Part shown: positions 22,400-33,200 of the stretch, piece by piece
Numbering within the stretch: the stretch's first letter is position 1
Layout: the number at the start of each line of letters is the position of its first letter
Program-made: the position numbers and the translations under genes
Notes under the pieces: model-generated
The model's input: the letters and a program-made list of their open reading frames with translations, nothing else
Database searches by the model: none
What the model was told of the DNA's origin: nothing
NCBI GenBank assembly: GCA_905178155.1
Contig: CAJINV010000002.1
Span: forward strand, 2,262,922-2,326,921
Reading direction: 5' to 3'
From: Amoebophrya sp. A120
Taxonomy: Eukaryota > Sar > Dinophyceae > Syndiniales > Amoebophryaceae
Length of the DNA: 64,000 bases

Positions 22400-25093
22400 T
22401 TAACGATTCATTCCAGGGTGCGAGTGCGTCAGCGGCACGCTCATTTCCTGCAGTCGCGCCAAAAATGCTTCCTTCGCCATCATATGAATTGCAAGAATGT
22501 CTGGGTCTGGAAGATTGTCATGCTAGTCTGGCATGACGCTGCACTCTGTATTGCGCGGCCCCCAAGAGGTCCTCTTGTCCGTCATGCAAAAGCGCAGTTT
22601 CTCATGCGACATACGCATCAAAGAAGCACGAAAATAAAACTTGCCATGCTTATCGGCGCATTACAGAGCACTATATTGCTCACGGACTTGCATCACAAGT
22701 TTCCAGACCCAGACATTTTTGCACTTGATACATCACGGGGCATTCCCGCGGCCCCCCGTGCTGCATGGGTCCGTGGTGGTGACTCAACTCACACTATCCT
22801 GTGCAAAAGTATCGTACTCGTATTGCGGTCATGCATTACAAATTTTTGGCTTAAGGTAAATCTGCATCACAAATTACATCTCTCATGCTAAGGAAATTTG
22901 TGATGCATGTATACGAGTACGATACTTTTGCAGTTCATACACACTCCCCCGGTGAGTGCTTGCAGCAATGGTCCCTCTCATTGGCGCAGTCGTTGTCTTT
23001 CTGGCACATAATCGGCTGGTCCTCCGGGCACTTTTTCCGCCCGCCGTGGTGATTGCAGGCATCATGGTAGTATCAAATGTAAAAATGTCTGGGTCTGGAA
23101 GATTCTGAGATTTGTCATGCATGTTTTGCATGACCCAGGATGTCTGTAATGCACGACCGCGCATCACAGATTTTGAGCGGGCTTCCTGATGCCTACTCCG
23201 CATGACAAACGCCCTCCCCGCGTAGCACAAACTAGACTCCTCTTGCTGGTCATGCAATACAGAGTTTTCTAGAGTCCAAAGTTAGCATCACAAGTTCCAA
23301 ATTTCCAGACCCAGACATTTTTACATTTGATAGGTAGCGGAAGTGACGCCCGACAGATTGGAGCGTGTCGTCCATGCAGAGGAGAAAGCGGCTCTATATC
23401 AAAATGAAAAATCCCCCCTCCCCATATCGCAACGAAGTTTCTGACGCTGGATTTCCGTACACAAATCGCAGCTGTCTTGCAGTACAGGACTGCAGGCGTA
23501 TGCCAAGCCTCAGTCGAGAGGTTTTGACATAGGTGCCTAGCATGACAAACGTGTATGCTCCAAGCCCAGCAGCATCACAAACGGCCTGCAAAATGCGGGG
23601 CGCTCTTTGGACATGCATTCTTGCAAGACAGACAGGATTTGAGGTCACAAATGCGCATCACAAATTTTCAGACGGATACGTTTTCAATATGGGGAGGGGG
23701 GATTTTTCCTTACGATACTCTGTCCCGAATGGCTCATCCAGGGACACTGTTCCTCGATTTCAGCGTCTGAAGCTGTTTTTCTCGTGCTTGTTTTAGTATT
23801 GCCAACATCGACTTCAACTTCTTCGTCCGGAGCTGCCGCTGCGTCGTCTGGAGCAGAAGCGCCGTATTTGTTCCCAAAAACTTCAGGATCTCCGTAAGTA
23901 CCAGGAGGAAACCGCAGACTTGTATGATCTGCTGGACCCACTTTGTATGATCTACTTCCCAAATCACTGGGCTCGGCGTTTTATCAAATGCAAAAATGTC
24001 TGGGTCTGGAAGAATGCAAGACTTGTCATGCACATTTTGAATGGCCAGTGAGGTTTGGAATGCAGACCCTAGCATGACAGATTCTGTGAGGTCTCCGTCA
24101 TGCCTATCCTGCATCAGAAACTGCCTCTCAACTTGGTCGAAAGTGGACAGCTTTTGGTCATCATGCAACACAGATTTTTGCATGATTCTGATTTACCATG
24201 ACAAGTTCCACTTTTCCAGACCCAGACATTTTTACATTTGATACGTTTGCGTCGCGGTTTTCGTCTTCATCTGCGCGCGAAATTTCTTGCGCTGCCGCCG
24301 CCGGGGCCGGCGGCACTGCTGCGGGTTTGTTATTGTTCTTCGGGGCATCAACCAGAGCCTTCTTGCTCCCCATTCCACCCGTCAACGGCTCCTCTTCTTT
24401 GTCATCATGATCTTCATGATCTCCATGTCCACTGCTTCCATAACAATCGGGGAAGACATTCTCCATTTTCGTTTTCTCTTTTTCCCTTTTGTTTTTCTTC
24501 TCCGCAACTTTTTTCCGGGTTTTTGCTACTGCGTTCTTGTAGTTTTCTCGTAGTGCGACAAAACTGGAGCTTCGCAGCAGATCCTCGGTGGACGATGAAA
24601 AAGGAGCATTTCTAGAGGTACTAGTTGTACTAGCGACAGTTTTTTCTTCGAGGTGTAGTTCAGAGGGGGCACCATGTACGATGGTGTTGCTGCTCGTAGT
24701 TCTCTTCAATCGCGTTGACGCAGTGAGTTTTTCACTCTTACCTCCTTGTTTCGGCAAACGCTCCGCGCCGCGGAAGCGGGGCTGCCGATTCTGTTCTTCT
24801 TCCTGCCCGTCAACTTCATCCACTTCGACGATAGAAGCATCATCACCCGCAAGAGATGAGCTGCTCGACGCGCGGCCTGGTCGGCTGAGTCGTGCTGCAG
24901 CGGAGGTCCATAAAAATTCTTGCGGAAATAGAAGCAGACCGGTTCCGTGCTGTTGCACCAAATGTTGAACGATTATCCCGCCGGGAGAAAGAAACAGCTT
25001 CATCCCTGCGGCTCGAGCAGTAGAAGGGGAGGTAAAGGTATTAATCACGACCATAGATAGAGCTTGCAGGAGGAGTGTCGTGTGGCGGAGCAT
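22400..25093 (-). CDS. Secreted Cys/His-rich protein, 476 aa, 6 exons
   Basis: Exons 25093-24244, 23976-23718, 23391-23333, 23065-22940, 22789-22731 and 22477-22400 sum to 1431 nt (477 codons, stop TAA). The ATG at 25091-25093 begins a signal peptide (LRHTTLLLQALSMVVINTF, then TARAAG). The middle is Ser/Thr-rich and then Lys/Glu-rich (TRKKVAEKKNKREKEKTK), followed by an acidic HEDHDDKEEE stretch. The C-terminal third is a Cys/His-rich module: RFLLCMDDT, YHDACNHHGGRKKCPEDQP, IMCQKDNDCANERDHCCKH, CELSHHH and PRECPVM. Paired cysteines with a signal peptide suggest an extracellular disulphide or metal-binding module. No family is recognised. All five introns are introners, and exons 3 to 6 are 59-126 nt long. 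Confidence 0.85.
22483..22730. mobile_element. Introner family A (A11), intron
   Basis: 248 bp with TSD CATCA at 22478-22482 and 22731-22735. Confidence 0.95.
22795..22939 (+). mobile_element. Introner family B (B7), intron
   Basis: 145 bp with TSD CACAC at 22790-22794 and 22940-22944. Confidence 0.95.
23071..23332. mobile_element. Introner family A (A12), intron
   Basis: 262 bp with TSD GGTAG at 23066-23070 and 23333-23337. Confidence 0.95.
23397..23717. mobile_element. Introner family D (D3), intron
   Basis: 321 bp with TSD CTCTA/CTCTG (one mismatch). Excision joins SHSGQ to SRFLLCMDD. Confidence 0.92.
23982..24243. mobile_element. Introner family A (A13), intron
   Basis: 262 bp with TSD CGTTT at 23977-23981 and 24244-24248. 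Excision joins ENRDAN to AEPSDLG. Confidence 0.95.
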
Positions 25094-26085
25094 GATACAG
25101 TGATTTTTGATTGCCTATACTAGACGAAGTCGCCTGCAACATAAGCAAAAAAAAATCGTATAACTTCCTGTGAGGTTACTTTGCTTTTTAATATGTGTGT
25201 TCAAAATAAAGTCGCATGAGGTACCTTCCAGCGCTGGAAGCCTTCCACGGGAAGAGAATGTAGTGTAAATAGGGAGATAAATGGTGTTTTTGGTTTTGGT
25301 ACTGATAGATGCGTGACGGACCACAGATGTACTTACTTACATCATTGTTGAGGAGGGGAAAACGTAAAAATCCACATCACACGAGGAGCAATGTTCCGTT
25401 ACCGCTGAGAGCGTCGCGCCTCGTGTAAATTGTAGGTGTACGCAAGAAAGCAGATCAGCACGGAAACTACGAAAACGCAATGGCAAGGTTCACGAATGAC
25501 CATGATGCAATTCTGCTATGAACGATGAAGACGATTTGGGAACTTCTACGACAATTTCAAATGCTTAATGGTGGGACGACAGTGGTGTAAAAGGTTGCAG
25601 CTGTGCTTTAATTTCAAAGTAAATATTTATATACGACGTTATCCCGCTTCAAAACACGATGGACGAATCTGATAGACGCGCGACGGCGACGATTTGATCT
25701 AGACGAGGAGTAGGTGCATCCTGTCATTGCACATATGACTGACGCACCAATCCAAGCCCGCATTCGCCTTTTTGAAGGTGATCACACTAGTTTTCACCGT
25801 TAACTATGGACATGAGGAACAATTATGCTCGTCTGACCTTCATCCCAAGAACACAAATCGCATCGAGCTTCGAGTGCCCGTTTGACTCGTACTGACGGAA
25901 CTATTTTTCAAACTTCATCCTCGAACGTGGAAGCTACTAGCAAGCAGAGTGCCGGCTTCGCCGAGATTATGTCGCGTGAGAAAGTAGTAGCATGACGTGC
26001 CGCCATGGTGTTGCAGGGTGAAAGCGAATCACGAGGTGAACCGCGCAACAAGTAAAAAAACTGCTGCAAACAAGAACCTTCAACC
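25094..26085. other. Intergenic gap, AT-rich
   Basis: About 1 kb. No supported gene, introner or RNA. Confidence 0.6.
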
Positions 26086-28933
26086 TCATTTCTTCACCCC
26101 CAATTTTTTCAAGTAATTTCCACTCAGCTGCAGTCCGGTTTTGTCCATCTTGTTGCCCAAAACCTGCCCCACTTTCCCGACGTTCCGCATTTCCAAGTGT
26201 CCCTGTTTCTTCTGCTTTTTCCGGTTCAACTCCCTTTTCTTCTCCCCCAACCCCGCGTGCCTCGACTTGTGCTTCACGACAGACGTTTGGACCCCTAAAG
26301 CTTCGTCCCTTCGGTTCAACCTCTTGACCTTCTCTTTCCGATTCGCGCACTCCCTCTTCAAAACGTTGAAGGGAATCGCCCCGTGGTGGGGGCTATCAAA
26401 TGCAAAAGTGTCTGGGTCTGGAAGAGTGCCAGCCTTGTCATGCAGGCTTTCCATGACCAATGAGGTCTGGTATGTAGGACATAGCATTACAGATTCTGTG
26501 ATAGTTCTATGATGCCTATTCTGCATGTGAGACTGCATCTCGATTAGGTCACAAGTGGACAGCTTCTGGTAATCACGCAACACAGATTTTTACATGATTC
26601 AGATCTAACATGACAAGTTCCAACCTTCCAGACCCAGACATTTTTGCATTTGATAGGGGCGGACCTTGCCGCCCAGCGCCTCGAGTTTTGCGTTCGTGAA
26701 CTGCCACTTCTTTTTCTTTATGGATTGCAAAAGTGTCTGGGTCTGGAAGAATGCAACTTGTGATGCTATTTTTGGAATCTAAAAAAATCTGTATTGCATG
26801 AGCAGCAAGAGGCGTCCAGTTTTTGCTCCGCGGAGAGGGCATTTGTCATGCGGGATAGGCATCAAGATACCCGCAAAAAATCTGTCATGCTAGGTCATGC
26901 ATTACAGGCCTCATAGCCCATGCGAAATATGCATGACAAACCTGGAAATCTTCCAGACCCAGACATTTTTACATTTGATATTCTTCGAGAGGGAGGTGTA
27001 GGCCAAGTCACGGAGCTCGTTCACGCACGTGTTGAAGTACTTTTTCTCGTCGTCTTTGTCGGAAATGGTGAGGGCATGTTCTGATGTGGGAGCGGCATGT
27101 GAATGAGACCTGTCATGCTGGTGATCAACACGTGCTGCTAGAGTCTTGTCTTGCGCTTGTTCTATTCGTGGCTCCGAGAACATTTTGCTCAAGTCCCCGC
27201 GAAGCCACTGGTTCCGCATCTTCCGTTGGGCTTGCTTGGAAAGGGTCGTGGGGTTTGTCATGTTGATGTTGCCTGGTGTTCTTGTACTACTAGAACTATT
27301 GGATCCACCTCTGGCTAAATCAGTACTAGAACCGGCCGCTTTTTGTTCTTCAGACTCTGCGTTCATCTTCTCCGACATAGCAGCTGCTGCTGTCCTCTTT
27401 GCGTTACTTTTGCTGTGGCTTTCATCAAAAACCGCGTCCAGCTCAGAAGCGTGCGTGGAGGGTCGTTCTTTTCGTGTGTGAAGAACTATTAGGGGTGAAA
27501 AAAATCCATTCGGAGCCCGGCTCCCAAAATGTTTGCTGAAGTAATTCTTGCAAGGGGTGAAAAGTCGATAGGGCCCCGCTTCGCATTCGAGGAGCAAGGC
27601 CGAGCACTCTGCGCGATCTGTGTGCGCGAGCTGTTGCAATGCGGTTGGCGAGACCGTACTCCCATCACTGCTTCACTTCGCAAGCCGTCGCCGATGCTGT
27701 GGCTGTAGGTTGTAAAGCGCCCCCCGTCGAGCATCAAAAAACACGAGCTGCGACCATTTTGACAGCCTTTTTCTACCTTTCGCCGTTTCGCATACATTTG
27801 CAGGTATTCAATTTTTTGCTCAAAATTTGTTTGCTCTACTCCTTCAGCGGTGTCCGACAGAAGTCCGGAAAACGCCAAATCCTATTGGGATATTTGTTTG
27901 TTGGACCCACTTGTGGGACTAGTTCAGTTCTTCCAAACTTCACTTGAAGTTCAAATTTGACTTAAAGCTTCAAGCCAAATTTGAACTTCAGCTGAAGTTT
28001 GAAAGAAACTTGCAAGCTCTGCAAGTCACAGAGTCTTGCGAAAGAGCGGGAAACGATGATAAAACGCTCCCAGCTCCTTTTCCGCCCCGAAAGGCGCATG
28101 ATCACAAATGAAGGCCCGCAAAAAGGTTCAAAAAATCAAATCGCTACTTTGCAGCGCGAACGCGCTCACAAAGCCGAGCGTCGCAAACTGCTGCGCGTGT
28201 CTTTTTGCGCAGATGCCTTTTTTCTGGCCAGGCTTCAAACATTTTGAGAGCCGTTGAGCGGATGGATTTTTTTGAGCCTTAAAACTACACCACTCTCGAC
28301 CTCGTCCTGCAACATCGTACTATCCCTTTCTCGTCGCTTCTTCCCGCCCCGCCGCCTCTTTTTGGTTGGTGGTTCCACATGTTGACCCTGCTGTCCGGCG
28401 GTTGCTTGTACTACTGGACGTTGTCCTCGACCGTCTCTCAAAGAGTCGGTCGGTCCACTTGTGCCGGTTGATGTTCCTCGTCGGTCCTGTACAAGCGCCG
28501 CATCGTCTTCTACTGTGGCCGCAAGCTCACAATTGGTCGTGGAGTTATTTCTAACGGCAGTTGATGTTCCGGTTGTACAATGATCTTCGTCTCCACCGCT
28601 AGCACCAAAGTCGCCAAATCTTGCCGCCAGCCGCTGTTGCAAAAGCGCTTGCAGAAGCAGATCCACACTCTCTTCGTCGCTGTCGCTGCTTGCAGGGTCT
28701 ATTTTGTCGTCGATCACTTGTGCATTGCAATTGCTGTCCACACTGTCATCCAAGCAGTCCTGAGGAGCTGGTGCACAATCTGCTCGCCCACTACTAGAAC
28801 CGCTGCTCGCTCGCGCGTGACTTCTTGGTTTCTTCCCTGTCCGCGATATGACGGTGGGCTTCTTTTTCACCCTCATTTTCTGCTCCGAAGATGTAGTTTT
28901 CATGCTGCAATTATGACTTCGAAGTTCTCGCAT
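26086..28933 (-). CDS. Basic, probably nucleolar protein, 504 aa, 4 exons
   Basis: Exons 28933-28283, 27483-26981, 26713-26656 and 26388-26086 sum to 1515 nt (505 codons, stop TAA). The N-terminal 210 residues are low complexity with a nuclear-localisation-like TKKRRRGGKKRRERD. Next comes a helical LSKQAQRKMRNQWLRGDL. A Lys/Arg-rich C-terminus follows: LSKKKKWQFTNAKLEALGG, KRECANRKEKVKRLNRRDEA, GLGEKKRELNRKKQKK and a final LQLSGNYLKKLGVKK. The C-terminal pattern recalls small ribosome-biogenesis proteins of the C1orf131/DUF4602 type, but this rests on composition and a few short motifs only. A second ATG 30 nt downstream (MKTTSSEQK) could be the true start. Introners A14, A15 and I are the introns. 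Confidence 0.75.
26394..26655. mobile_element. Introner family A (A14), intron
   Basis: 262 bp with TSD GGGGC at 26389-26393 and 26656-26660. Confidence 0.95.
26719..26980. mobile_element. Introner family A (A15), intron
   Basis: 262 bp with TSD TTCTT at 26714-26718 and 26981-26985. Internal orientation is opposite to A14's neighbour type A12. Confidence 0.95.
27489..28282. mobile_element. Long introner (family I), 794 bp, intron
   Basis: The imperfect TIR of about 45 bp includes AAAAAAATCCAT and CAAAATGTTTG, inverted at the two ends. TSD AACTA lies at 27484-27488 and 28283-28287. Excision joins EVESGVV to LHTRKERPSTHASE in frame. It starts TTA, unlike the TAT start of the other families. 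A 14-bp perfect stem, GAAGTTCAAATTTG, pairs 27946-27959 with 27976-27989. Confidence 0.88.
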
Positions 28934-30261
28934 GCTACTCGGAATAAAAGTTCGTCACAATCAAAATGCACACGATGAAGACTAGCGGCGCAAGAATTCA
29001 TAAATCAACATCGGTGTCGCTGTTGAATTCGAGTCAAAATCATGATCCGGGTATCAATCAAGTACGCAAAGCACACCACGGCAACGCGGAAAAAAACGAA
29101 ATAAAATTGCACACTAATAGAGCTGATCTAGATCTTCCTTCCAAGATGTGGATCGTTGTTCCAGGTGTGGATCCTCGAGGAATTTACTTAGTAGCGCAGG
29201 AGGTAATTGATCAGAAATTTTGATGTGTGCTTTTGATCAATCCAACTCAAATTCAAATAGACATGGAAGATCTCGATTACTACCAACATTCTCGTCGCGT
29301 TGGATCTTCTGTGCGTTTGGCATTTCTTTCTTTCCGATTCCGATGATCTGAGCAGCAAAGACATGCGTTGCTCTTCAACATTTGAATTTTCTGCGGACCA
29401 CCTGGAGCTGCTAGTGCGATATCGAACGCGGTTCTTTTCGTGAAGCGAGAACTGTTTCCTTTCCTGAAAAAAGAGGATGAATGTAGTGGTGAACTAAATT
29501 CAACGATAAAGAAAGAGAGGGTGACATTCGTATTTCGTGTCCAGAATTTTGCTTCTAAGTTGCAGTTTCCTCTTACAACTTCATGCAAAACTCTCCGGCT
29601 GCTGCTGTGGGACGGAAATGAATTCTAGCACATGTCATAGGGGACGAATGCTAGGTCGGGTGAAACAAAATCTGGTCGTGATAGAAACAGGTACTTCTAC
29701 TTCCACTCTAGTTCTAGTAAAAAACAAAGTAAATTCATGAGAAAATGTGAATGACATGAACCTCAAAAGTCCTTCCAGACGGTCTCTTTCCGATGTGGGA
29801 GTGGATCGTGCAACGTAGACTTACTATGCTGGGCTGCAGCTACAACAGGAATAAGCGCAGCAGTTGTACGGTATGGAGCAGGAGAAATCATGCTACGGAA
29901 AAGCTACTTAGTTAACTTATGAGTGCGAAATTATATATATGCAAACCTAAAAACTAAATGTAAATCTATCATCTACTGATGTTGATAATCGTGTGAAAGA
30001 TGTTGCTTGACCACTTACTAATTTCTTTTTATGCTGTGCGTTTACTATGTGACTCAAACGCTTTGGCGTGCAATCGTGATTGGTTTTGTTCTTGTTGGTT
30101 TTCCTTTCCATTTGAAAGAGATGATCTTCATCTTGATCTTCTATTGGAAAAATAAGAAACCCGTCTAAAACGTAAGTATGGACAACAGTGTGGTAAAAGA
30201 CAAATTTAGCTGGAACAAAAATAAATTTCTGAATCTGAACATTGACTACTTCTCACTCGAC
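28934..30261. other. Intergenic gap, AT-rich
   Basis: About 1.3 kb. No supported gene or repeat. Confidence 0.6.
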
Positions 30262-33200
30262 TTAGAAGGCACGACTCCCTCCCCGTCGCCCTTCGTTTCT
30301 GCTCCTTTTCGATTTTCTGAAAAGAAAAAATTGAAGTAGCAACGGCCGATCAAAACTTACGCACCAGAGTCGCTCTTGACGCAGATCAGGTTCGCGGGCG
30401 TCAGATTCGCCGCATCCTCCATTTCCCGGTTGAATTCCAGCCGCCAGACATCCGGCGTCCCACCATAGAAGTTTCCCTCGGGTACCGTTTTCAGGCAGCC
30501 GAACGGAAGCTCCTTGTTGTTAATGACGCGAATGTTCTGCACGGCAACGTTGCTCCACTTTGGGAGATATGCATTGCAAATATGTCTGGGTCTGGAAGAA
30601 TGCAACTTGTCATGCTAATAATTCTGGATGGTGCAAAAAGCTGTGTTGCATGATTGCCAAAAGCTGTCCACTTTTGACCAAGTTGAGAGGGAGTTTCTCA
30701 TGCAGACGAGGCATGATAGAGGTCGGGGAAAGTCTGTCATGCTGGGTCATGTATGACAGACCTCACGCGTCATGGAAAACCTGCATGACAAGTCTTCCAA
30801 CCTTCCAGACCCAGACATATTTGCATTTGATACCAGATCTGGGTACAACAGCTTCTCCGCCGCAATGCACTCGTCCGAGTCGGTCAACGCTTCGTAGCCC
30901 GCGGGACAAGCGGTCACACCGGTCTCTTCCTTCAAATCCCCAAGTTCAAAAGCGACCGTTGGGGTTTATCAACTGTAAAAGTGTCTGGGTCTGGAAGAAT
31001 CCTACTTGTCATGCTGATTTTGGATTCTAAAAAAATCTGTATTGCATGAGCAGCAAAGAGAGTCCAAGTTTTGCTACACGGAAAGAGCATTTGTCATGCG
31101 GTATAGGCATCAGGAAGCCCTCACAAAATCTGTGAGTTAGGGCATGCATCACAGACATCAGGAGTCATGCAAAATGTGCATGACAAGCCTGGCAATCTTC
31201 CAGACCCAGATATTTTTACATTTCATAGGGTTGATTCGGTCACCATGTCGTGGTCGGGGAAAATGTTTGTATCCATTGCAAATATGTTCTTCTTTAGTCA
31301 TCTGGGTCTGGATGTAGTGCTAGTGCTTGGCTAACAGCAGGACGAGAAAACTTAAGAATCTGTCATGGATCGACGTACGCAGGGGTAGCTACTTACACCG
31401 ACACTCCTTGTTGTTGTGTCTCATGCAAAAATGCAATTTGTCAATGTTTTCATGCGGCTTCGAGCTGCTATTCTTCAAATATCAAAATGAAAATCATCCG
31501 CATCGAGTCGCATCACAAATCATTTCCAGACTCCCAGATGAACACGGATTTGCAAAAAACACTGCATAGCTTCCCATCACGGCCGTTTCCAGAGATTCCC
31601 AGGCGTCGTCCATCGAGTCCGTGAGCGCTTTGAACGCCCCAGAGTTCTTGACACTCTCCACCACATATTCCGTCGCGTTGAAAACGCCGTCAATCGCCGG
31701 CGGGGAAAGGACTTTGTCCACCAACATTTTCAGGTCGTGCTGGGCTTCCTTCTCGAAAAAGTAGGCCTGCACCAGCATCGGCATGATGGAGGAAGCAACG
31801 GTCGGGATCATGTCGCCGACTTGCGACAGCTGCTCGGCGCCCTCAATGCCGAACGCGGTTCCCAGTTTCGCCATCGTTTGCAAATGTTTTAACATCGGAA
31901 TGGAGACCTGGATCCCGTGCACAAACGCTTTCCCGAGCGCCTTGGAAAACATCTGGATCATGGTCCCCAGCATGGTGGTGTCCAGGAACCACTTCAGCGC
32001 CTTCGTGAAGTGCTCTTTCGCAAATTGAATCACAGAGTTGATGATCGAATTGAAGTCGGTTTCCTTGATGAGCCCGTCGATGCCAAACTGCGACTTGGCA
32101 CTCTCGAAGGCTGTTTTGAACATGTCAAAATCAATCTTCTGCTTTTGCAGCTGCTGATGTTCCTTGGTCAGCAGGACCCGTGCAGCCACTTCTTGCTTGC
32201 TCTGTTCTCGACGTCCCTGCTTGTTTGACGTGGTACTTTTTTTCGAAGCGGCTTGTACTTCCAAAAACGAGCGGTACTCCGAGCCCCAGTCAACGGCAGT
32301 GAAATTGTTGTTTCCCGCTTGGTGTTCCTTCATCTGGTAAAAGCTGTTCCCCGCCAGGTCGCTGTCAAGCTTGCGCAGCAGTTTCACGGTGAGGACGCTG
32401 TCCGCTGAAAAATCATCGTCGTCATGATCCGTGTTGGTGAGCGCGAGATCGGCACCGTTCTTCTCACCTGCTGCAATCAGGGGCAATTGAACTGCAGAGG
32501 ACTTTTTCAGCAGCAAGCGATCGGACTGGAGAAGGGGCTTGCTGTAGTCTTCAGACTTCATCTTGGACGCGGTGATCATCGGCATTTGTTGCAAAAACGA
32601 GCCCGCAGCTGCAGCAGCACTTCCGTCCGCCACTTTGAGCGCCGCATCCGTCATGGTGTCCATGTCTTCTTGCTGCAACAACCAGTCTTCCATCTTCTGC
32701 AAGACATCCAGGCACGGGACCCGCTCCAGAAACAGGTTCATCAGTTTTTCTGCCAGCGCTTTCCCGTCCTTCTCTAGCCACTCCTGCAACGAGTCCGAAG
32801 CTTTCGCAATCAAGCCCGATAAGACGTGGAAGGCGGCGTGGATCGCAGGCTTCAGCGTCGACACAAAATTTCCAACGAGAGGAACCGAAACCAGAATGGG
32901 CATCACAAGTTCGAACAAGCCGCTGCCCACCTGGTCAATCACCTTCTTCATCAAGCCTGAGTGATGTTAAAATCGTACGAATAGCGTACATGCTCATATG
33001 CATTTGCCTTTGTTACAACAGCTGCCCCTTGGAAGGAGCTGCAAAGGCACGACGACCTATGTCTTTTCTTATACGGATCAAGCGGCTGGAATTAGGGTTT
33101 TAGGATTTAGAATTCTTTTCGAGGCGTGAAGGACAAGAACACTGACTGTACCAGAAGACCACAAAAAGCGCGAATGTAGCTGACGTTATTTACTTCACAA

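Noticed and set aside
22883-23257. Recurrent about 90-aa open frames (for example MHDQQEES...PDPDIF) that look like a repeated protein family.
   Set aside because: They are translations of A introners in one frame. The shared peptide PDPDIF is simply the TIR ATGTCTGGGTCTGGAA read through.
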